Shown: one piece after another, positions 57,500 to 64,000 of the stretch | How positions within the stretch are numbered: the stretch's first letter is position 1 | Layout: every line of letters begins with the position of its first letter | Assembly: GCA_003864495.1 (NCBI GenBank) | Contig: ML133471.1 | Span: 1,956,001-2,020,000, forward strand | Origin: Nemopilema nomurai | Taxonomy: Eukaryota > Cnidaria > Scyphozoa > Rhizostomeae > Rhizostomatidae | Length of the DNA: 64,000 nucleotides | Reading direction: 5' to 3' | The notes under the pieces: generated by a model | Databases searched by the model: none | Seen by the model: the letters and a program-made list of their open reading frames with translations, nothing else | What the model was told of the DNA's origin: nothing | Position numbers and translations under genes: made by a program

Positions 57500-60400
57500 A
57501 ATATTCTACATCATTGTATGATTAAGCCGCTCACGTCGCGTCGGATATTTTACATCATTGTATGATAAAGCCGCTCACGTCCCGTCGGATATTTTACATC
57601 ATTGTATGATTAAGCCGCTCACGTCACGTCGGATATTTTACATCATTGTATGATTAGGCCGCTCACGTCGCGTCGGATATTTTACATCATTGTATGATTA
57701 AGCCGCTCACGTCACGTCGGATATTTTACATCATTGTATGATTAAGCCGCTCACGTCGCGTCGGATATTTTACATCATTGTATGATTTAGCCGCTCACGT
57801 CACGTCGGATATTTTACATCATTGTATGATTAAGCCGCTCACGTCACGTCGGATATTTTACATCATTGTATGATTAAGCCGCTCACGTCACGTCGGATAT
57901 TTTACATCATTGTATGATTAAGCCGCTCACGTCGCGTGGGATATTTTACATCATTGTATGATAAAGCCGCTCACGTCCCATCCGATATTTTACATCATTG
58001 TATGATTAAGCCGCTCACGTCGCGTCGAATATTTTACATCATTGTATGATTAAGCCGCTCACGTCACGTCGGATATTTTACATCATTGTATGATTAAGTC
58101 GCTCACGTCACGTCGGATATTTTACATCATTGTATGATTAAGCCGCTCACGTCGCGTCGGATATTTTACATCATTGTATGATTGCCGCTCACGTCACGTC
58201 GGATATTTTACATCATTGTATGATTAAGCCGCTCACGTCGCGTCGGATATTTTACATCATTGTATGATTAAGCCGCTCACGTCACGTCGGATATTTTACA
58301 TCATTGTATGATTAAGCCGCTCACGTCACGTCGGATATTTTACATCATTGTATGATTAAGCCGCTCACGTCGCGTCGATATTTACATCATTGTATGATTA
58401 GCCGCTCACGTCACGTCGGATATTTACATCATTGTATGATTAAGCCGCTCACGTCGCGTCCGGATATTTTACATCATTGTATGATTAAGCCGCTCACGTC
58501 GCGTCGGATATTTTACATCATTGTATGATTAAGCCGCTCACGTCGCGTCGGATATTTTACATCATTGTATGATTAAGCCGCTCACGTCACGTCGGATATT
58601 TTACATCATTGTATGATTAAGCCGCTCACGTCGCGTCGGATATTTTACATCATTGTATGATTAAGCCGCTCACGTCGCGTCGGATATTTTACATCATTGT
58701 ATGATTAAGCCGCTCACGTCGCGTCGGATATTTTACATCATTGTATGATTAAGCCGCTCACGTCGCGTCGGATATTTTACATCATTGTATGATTAAGCCG
58801 CTCACGTCGCGTCGGATATTTTACATCATTGTATGATTAAGCCGCTCACGTCACGTCGGATATTTTACATCATTGTATGATTAAGCCGCTCACGTCGCGT
58901 CGGATATTTTACATCATTGTATGATTAAGCCGCTCACGTCGCGTCGGATATTTTACATCATTGTATGATTAAGCCGCTCACGTCGCGTCGGATATTTTAC
59001 ATCATTGTATGATTAGCCGCTCACGTCACGTCGGATATTTTACATCATTGTATGATTAAGCCGCTCACGTCGCGTCGGATATTTTACATCATTGTATGAT
59101 TAAGCCACTAACGTCGCGTGGGATATTTTACATCATTGTATGATTAAGCCGCTCACGTTGCGTCGGATATTTTACATCATTGTATGATTTAGCCGCTCAC
59201 GTCACGTCGGATATTTTACATCATTGTATGATTAAGCCGCTCACGTCGCGTCGGATATTTTACATCATTGTATGATTAAGCCGCTCACGTCGCGTCGGAT
59301 ATTTTACATCATTGTATGATTAAGCCGCTCACGTCGCGTCGGATATTTTACATCATTGTATGATTAAGCCGCTCACGTCGCGTCGGATATTTTACATCAT
59401 TGTATGATTAAGCCGCTCACGTCGCGTCGGATATTTTACATCATTGTATGATTAAGCCGCTCACGTCACGTCGGATATTTTACATCATTGTATGATTAAG
59501 CCGCTCACGTCGCGTCGATATTTTACATCATTGTATGATTAACCGCTCACGTCACGTCGGATATTTTACATCATTGTATGATTAAGCCGCTCACGTCGCG
59601 TCGGATATTTTAATCATTGTATGATTAAGCCGCTCACGTCGCGTCGGATATTTTACATCATTGTATGATTAAGCCGCTCACGTCACGTCGGATATTTTAC
59701 ATCATTGTATGATTAAGCCGCTCACGTCACGTCGGATATTTTACATCATTGTATGATTAAGCCGCTCACGTCGCGTCGAATATTTTACATCATTGTATGA
59801 TTAAACCGCTCACGTCGCGTCGAATATTTTACATCATTGTATGATTAAACCGCTCACGTCACGTCGGATATTTTACATCATTGTATGATTAAGCCGCTCA
59901 CGTCGCGTCGGATATTTTACATCATTGTATGATTAAGCCGCTCACGTCACGTCGGATATTTTACATCATTGTATGATTAGGCTGCTCACGTCACGTCGGA
60001 TATTTTACATCATTGTATGATTAAGCCGCTCACGTCACGTCGGATATTTTACATCATTGTATGATTAAGCCGCTCACGTCGCGTCGGATATTTTACATCA
60101 TTGTATGATTAAGCCGCTCACGTCGCGTCGGATATTTTACATCATTGTATGATTAAGCCGCTCACGTCGCGACGGATATTTTACATCATTGTATGATTAA
60201 GCCGCTCACGTCGCGTCGGACATTTTACATCATTGTATGATTAAGCCGCTCACGTCGCGTCGGATATTTTACATCATTGTATGATTAAGCCGCTCACGTC
60301 GCGTCGGATATTTTACATTATTGTATGATTAAGCCGCTCACGTCGCGTCGGATATTTTACATCATTGTATGATTAAGCCGCTCACGTCGCGTCGGATATT

Positions 60401-62731
60401 TTACATCATTGTATGATTAAGCCGCTCACGTCGCGTCGGATATTTTACATCATTGTATGATTAAGCCGCTCACGTCACGTCGGATATTTTACATCATTGT
60501 ATGATTAAGCCGCTCACGTCGCGTCGAATATTTTACATCATTGTATGATTAACCGCTCACGTCACGTCGGATATTTTACATCATTGTATGATGAAGCCGC
60601 TCACGTCGCGTCGAATATTTTACATCATTGTATGATTAAGCCGCTCACGTCACGTCGGATATTTACATCATTGTATGATTAAGCCGCTCACGTCGCGTCG
60701 GATATTTTACATCATTGTATGATTAAGCCGCTCACGTCGCGTCGGATATTTTACATCATTGTATGATTTAGCCGCTCACGTCACGTCGGATATTTTACAT
60801 CATTGTATGATTAAGCCGCTCACGTCGCGTCGGATATTTTACATCATTGTATGATAAAGCCGCTCACGTCCGTCGGATATTTTACATCATTGTATGATTA
60901 AGCCGCTCACGTCACGTCGGATATTTTACATCATTGTATGATTAGGCCGCTCACGTCGCGTCGGATATTTTACATCATTGTATGATTAAGCCGCTCACGT
61001 CACGTCGGATATTTTACATCATTGTATGATTAAGCCGCTCACGTCGCGTCGGATATTTTACATCATTGTATGATTAAGCCGCTCACGTCGCGTCGGATAT
61101 TTTACATCATTGTATGATTTAGCCGCTCACGTCACGTCGGATATTTTACATCATTGTATGATTAAGCCGCTCACGTCGCGTCGGATATTTTACATCATTG
61201 TATGATTAAGCCGCTCACGTCGCGTCGGATATTTTACATCATTGTATGATTAAGCCGCTCACGTCACGTCGGATATTTTACATCATTGTATGATTAAGCC
61301 GCTCACGTCGCGTCGGATATTTTACATCATTGTATGATTAAGCCGCTCACGTCGCGTCGGATATTTTACATCATTGTATGATTAAGCCGCTCACGTCACG
61401 TCGGATATTTTACATCATTGTATGATTAAGCCGCTCACGTCGCGTCGGATATTTTACATCATTGTATGATTAAGCCGCTCACGTCGCGTCGGATATTTTA
61501 CATCATTGTATGATTAAGCCGTCACGTCGCGTCGGATATTTTACATCATTGTATGATTAAGCCGCTCACGTCACGTCGGATATTTTACATCATTGTATGA
61601 TTAAGCCGCTCACGTCGCGTCGGATATTTTACATCATTGTATGATTAAGCCACTCACGTCGCGTCGGATATTTTACATCATTGTATGATTAAGCCGCTCA
61701 CGTCGCGTCGGATATTTTACATCATTGTATGATTAAGCCGCTCACGTCACGTCGGATATTTTACATCATTGTATGATTAAGCCGCTCACGTCGCGTCGGA
61801 TATTTTACATCATTGTATGATTAAGCCGCTCACGTCACGTCGGATATTTTACATCATTGTATGATTAAGCCGCTCACGTCACGTCGGATATTTTACATCA
61901 TTGTATGATTAAGCCGCTCACGTCACGTCGGATATTTTACATCATTGTATGATTAAGCCGCTCACGTCGCGTCGGATATTTTACATCATTGTATGATTAA
62001 GCCGCTCACGTCGCGTCGGATATTTTACATCATTGTATGATTAAGCCGCTCACGTCGCGACGGATATTTTACATCATTGTATGATTAAGCCGCTCACGTC
62101 GCGTCGGATATTTTACATCATTGTATGATTAAGCCGCTCACGTCACGTCGGATATTTTACATCATTGTATGATTAAGCCGCTCACGTCAGGTCGGATATT
62201 TTACATTATTGTATGATTAAGCCGCTCACGTCGCGTCGGATATTTTACATCGTTGTATGATTAAGCCGCTCACGTCGCGTCGGATATTTTACATCATTGT
62301 ATGATTAAGCCGCTCACGTCGCGTCGGATATTTTACATTATTGTATGATTAAGCCGCTCACGTCGCGTCGGATATTTTACATCATTGTATGATTAAGCCG
62401 CTCACGTCACGTCGGATATTTTACATCATTGTATGATTAAGCCGCTCACGTCAGGTCGGATATTTTACATCATTGTATGATTAAGCCGCTCACGTCGCGT
62501 CGGATATTTTACATCATTGTATGATTAAGCCGCTCACGTCGCGTCGGATATTTTACATCATTGTATGATTAAGCCGCTCACGTCACGTCGGATATTTTAC
62601 ATCATTGTATGATTAAGCCGCTCACGTCGCGTCGGATATTTTACATCATTGTATGATTAAGCCGCTCACGTCACGTCGGATATTTTACATCATTGTATGA
62701 TTAAGCCGCTCACGTCGCGTCGGATATTTTC
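57500..62731. repeat. 44-bp satellite array, about 119 copies
   Basis: The unit is CCGCTCACGTCGCGTCGG followed by ATATTTTACATCATTG and TATGATTAAG. It repeats head to tail with few interruptions. The main variation is one base, giving CACGTCGCGTCGG or CACGTCACGTCGG. Rarer marks are TTTAG, TAGG or AAAG in place of TTAAG, GCGACGG, AGGTCGG, CATTATTG and small deletions. No open frame of note exists in it. Confidence 0.97.
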
Positions 62732-64000
62732 TGATTATTCGTGGTGTTGATTTATGATGACTTATGTAAAAAAAATAAACATATACACAGCAATTTTTCC
62801 AACAAAGTATTTAAACAAAAAAGAGTATTTATCTTGCCGTTCTTAGGACATAGCTAGTAGCTGCAAGGTATTAACAGTGACTGATATGATTTTGATATCT
62901 TCCAAAATGCGCTCTATGCAGTTTCGACGTCCATAATAAGATTTGCTTTGGTTCCTATATAGCTTAAGTTAATTGATATTTAGAAAAACACCAGTGAGCA
63001 ACAGAGCGAGTTCAGTACTTAAAAGGGAGACTAATACTCAAATAGATTTGAAAAGCCATTCTTCGTATGACAGAAAATAAGAAAGCTTTTTGGAATAACA
63101 AGGGCAAGCTTAAGAAAAAGAGGTCATGTGAAACTTATTACAAACATAAAACATATATGTTACTGGACTAAAGTGTACTAGCTGTGGATAGCATTATGAA
63201 AATACAAGCCGTTTAAATCGCCATACAAAGAAACGTTAAGTATAGGAATTGAAAAGTTTGTTAATTAACAAAATGTTTGTTGATTAAAGAAAAAAGAAGT
63301 GCTTGTTGATGCGGTTACCATTTTCGTTAAACTTAGCAAACGATTACTACTGCATCTTTACGAGAGCCCTCGAGGCTTCGTTCTTCATAAGAATCGGGAA
63401 GATCCATTAAATCTTTCCTATCTCATTTGAAATATGGAACGGCTTTCTTTCGGACGATGGGTGCCGTAACCATGGCATTTTGCGTTCTTTTTTAGGATCC
63501 ACGAACTCAAGTAGAATTAAGAGCAAAGTAATTGGCGTGGTTTTATTCTGATAAATGACCCTGAAGAACAAATCCTTGTCACACTGCCACTACTAGAACA
63601 ACTAAGTGACACATAACGTACAAACTGATTGGGTAATGAGGACGTCTGTCTTGTTGTTTGAAGTTTTGAGTTATTTCATGTTCCATGAAAAACATTAATT
63701 ATTCACAGACAACCACTCGTGGTAGTTGAAACTTGTTTGATACTCATTCAGTGTATAATCAAAGTAAAGGTCGAACATCAGGAGAATCGTTGTCCAAGTT
63801 TATTTGGATCGGACGTTGAAGCTGGATTCGACTTGCTAAAAGAGGAGGTTTGTCATCGGAAATGGACTCACAGAGAGCAAATAAACAACGATCATTGCGC
63901 GCGATAAGGTGGTTAGGATTAAAAAATCTTAATAAAAAAAAGTTAAAGCAATAAATGGTGTGGATGCACCTTTTATTGATTTAGGTGCTTTTAAAAAACT
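62732..64000. other. Non-coding stretch to the window end
   Basis: AT-rich sequence. A 62-codon plus-strand frame (63719-63907) is not recognisable. No RNA gene or mobile element is visible. Confidence 0.4.

Noticed and set aside
57500..62731. Array could look like a CRISPR array
   Set aside because: The units are contiguous and almost identical, with no unique spacers between repeats, and the context is an animal genome with introns.

Overview
This window looks like nuclear DNA of an animal, most likely an early-branching metazoan such as an anthozoan or other cnidarian. Evidence seen directly: intron-split genes with GT-AG junctions, animal gene families (a two-pore potassium channel, a USP20/USP33-type deubiquitinase, YBEY, a TIR protein), large satellite arrays, and decayed mobile-element genes of kinds I know from coral and anemone genomes. 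The species assignment is inference. There is no sign of bacterial organisation.

Layout. 0-6 kb: an unidentified terminal-exon ORF at the left edge, then a complete three-exon two-pore potassium channel on the minus strand (1976-5212). Its second intron holds a broken plus-strand gene with a P2X7-type zinc-binding motif. 6-10 kb: mostly non-coding, with two small unidentified minus-strand ORFs. 10-22 kb: 24 exons on the plus strand join in frame into the catalytic core, both DUSP domains and the natural stop of a USP20/USP33-like ubiquitin protease. Its introns carry a minisatellite, a reverse-transcriptase remnant and a tRNA-like (SINE) remnant. 22-26.7 kb: non-coding, with short tandem repeats. 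26.7-28.2 kb: a complete three-exon gene joining a TIR domain to a fascin-like beta-trefoil. 29.0-29.6 kb: YBEY endoribonuclease, convergent with it.

31-37 kb is a nest of mobile elements: an AT-rich foldback element, a GC-tipped MITE-like element, a 3.28-kb DNA transposon with perfect 24-bp terminal inverted repeats and a 6-bp target duplication, then fragments of a hAT transposase and a Myb/SANT-like gene. 37-45 kb has little I can support. 45.6-51.6 kb is a tandem array of 21 copies of a ~288-bp unit whose minus strand carries a conserved exon-like ORF; decayed copies lie on both sides. 53.7-54.1 kb is a SWIM-finger gene broken by one stop codon. 57.5-62.7 kb is an array of about 119 copies of a 44-bp unit with signs of higher-order duplication.

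The supported host genes are unrelated housekeeping, excitability and innate-immunity-type genes and do not form one pathway. The most unusual items are the TIR/beta-trefoil fusion, the transposon with subterminal CCCCGG clusters, the exon-like ~288-bp satellite, and a 34-nt USP exon whose splice donor is followed at once by ten CU-rich repeats.
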